This document shows positions 62,525 to 64,000 of a stretch of DNA of 64,000 nt, one piece after another. Every line of letters starts with the position of its first letter. Positions within the stretch are counted from its first letter, which is position 1. Below the pieces are notes generated by a model, which was not told the DNA's origin, did not search any database, and was given only the letters and a program-made list of their open reading frames with translations. Position numbers and translations under genes: made by a program. The DNA is from Sipunculus nudus (taxonomy: Eukaryota > Annelida > Sipuncula > Golfingiida > Sipunculidae), in assembly GCA_026874595.1 (NCBI GenBank), contig CM049310.1:40367558-40431557 (forward strand), read 5' to 3'.

Positions 62525-64000
62525 TCGTAAATATAAATATATCTTAAACTTTGAAATCGTTCAACTTTTGAAAACTAGATGGCGCTGAGAAGCAAAATCG
62601 GGAGTTACCGTAAATAACAATAATCTTGTTTAAAGGTACCCAATTCAACAGAGAAGTAAACAATCTACGTCTGTGAATACGACGAAGCCCAAGATGCCGT
62701 CCTTACCTGTGTAACAAACAAATACCACAACCCCAACTTGATGTGTGGAATTTTGATGATTTGTAAAATGTCAGACAAATTATAATTTTACTTGTAGACA
62801 CTTTTTACCTGTATGGCATGCAGGGTTAGGTTTAATGCAACTCAGCGAATTTAAATACAATTTCAGATGTTTCAATTCATTCAAATGCAAATGTTAATAG
62901 ATATAATCAAAAGAAAATGAAAACGCGACAAAAATTACCAAATTAAAATGTACTTACAAATGTTTATGCAATTGATCCATGTTACATAATATGCAACAGG
63001 GCTCTTTACAGGGCCACTTTATTTTTACATTTGTTGAATATCTTGGTAGGATATATTGTTAAAAATATATGATTTTAACCACTGTATCAAACATCTAGAA
63101 TATGCACTGTAAAAACACGTATACAGGACGGCTTTGACCAACAAAAAGAAGATGATACATTTGATAAAAGCATTATGTTCATTATAGAAATAAAACTTTC
63201 ATTTACTTACTCAAATACCATGAGTTTCATGTCCATTTTAGTTATTAAATGGGTGGCATGCACGTTGATTGATTTCACAATGAGGATTGTTTAAGGATCA
63301 GTTAATACATGAACACGGTGACGTCAGTTTTCTGTTACTGGGAATGTTTAGATTTTTTATGATATGGAGAGTTCTGTTTGATGAATTCTTAAGTGATATT
63401 TTTATATTTTCTTCGGTTCATGTGTTCTTTTCTGGTGCTTTGTATACACGACAGCTAGTGCATGCGAGTAACCCGGTTCGGGTTAGCTCTTTCCATTGTG
63501 TTGATAACACCATAATGGTCTTCCTATGAGGGGCCATGGAAAGGGTAACCAACATTCTGCTTAGTCCATTCTACTTAAATGGAATGCAAGTCTGGCAATT
63601 TCCCCTGGATGTTTAACTCCTCTGAGATTGATGACGGTTTTGCAGTTTAGTGCACCCTTGCATGAATTTTATTTGATAACCTTAAATGATGTATAAGACA
63701 AATGTAGGACTTGCGGAATAAATTAGGAAAATATACGATACTATTTGAAACTTTCGAATATATAGGATTTATTTGATTTACCATTCAAGTATGCTGTAAC
63801 ACCGATAAAGACATTTCTTTTTTATTATTACAACATATAAAGTAGTTCAAGAACTGCATTAATTTGCATTTTTATTGAAAAATTAAATGCTAATGCAGAG
63901 TTATTTGAAAAGCCCCTTTCACACATTCACGGATAGCAACACGGATCACTCAGGACTTTAATCCGTTGTGTTCTGGGGACAGCAGCGCGATTTCGTTTAT
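62525..64000. other. No gene seen; possible transposon end at the window edge
   Basis: AT-rich. From about 63913, CCCCTTTCACACATTCACGGAT resembles the ends of some DNA transposons, but the element would run outside the window. Confidence 0.3.

Overview
This is animal nuclear DNA, AT-rich and dense with repeats. Genes are split by GT-AG introns, there are no operons, and the sequence carries many (TA)n arrays and homopolymer G/C runs. The mobile-element mix (I/Jockey-like and RTE-like LINE remains, a ZNF862/KIAA1586-like hAT transposon, a tRNA-derived SINE, and a tandem-repeat element resembling the molluscan pearl type) suggests a marine invertebrate, plausibly a lophotrochozoan. The sequence alone does not settle the species.

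Layout. 1-1528: an element made of 280-bp dimeric tandem repeats, a (CGG)n tract and a terminal hairpin. 1530-17460: about 16 kb of AT-rich DNA with no gene I can recognise; it may be a long intron of a minus-strand gene whose likely first coding exon is at 17463-17628. 18487-20646: 5'-truncated, frameshifted LINE. 20650-28060: no recognisable gene, two weak orphan signals. 28257-32107: a hAT transposon with terminal repeats, a near-perfect 8-bp target duplication and an almost intact two-exon transposase, inserted into one copy of a local tandem duplication whose other copy preserves the empty site. 32460-38080: interspersed repeats, some in pairs. 38080-57925: the main gene. 58000-64000: an inverted relative of the first element, fragments of two LINEs, otherwise nothing recognised.

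The main gene is on the plus strand. I assembled 15 coding exons plus a probable 5' noncoding exon; every junction keeps phase and the result is one 627-residue frame (1,884 nt with stop). It encodes a signal peptide, a 21-nt microexon, five Ig domains, a 24-nt microexon, a transmembrane helix and a short tail. Domain order and motifs place it in the L1CAM/neuroglian family: Ig1 to Ig4, then a domain matching L1 Ig6, then an L1-type juxtamembrane tail. Ig5, all fibronectin III repeats and the ankyrin-binding FIGQY end are absent, and Ig2 has lost both core cysteines. This compact L1-family receptor is the best candidate here for something undescribed.

The other supported content is mobile or repetitive. 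Particularly notable are an array of about 23 splice-donor-like repeats directly after the transmembrane exon, and repeat pairs in direct and inverted orientation across 33.5-44 kb.
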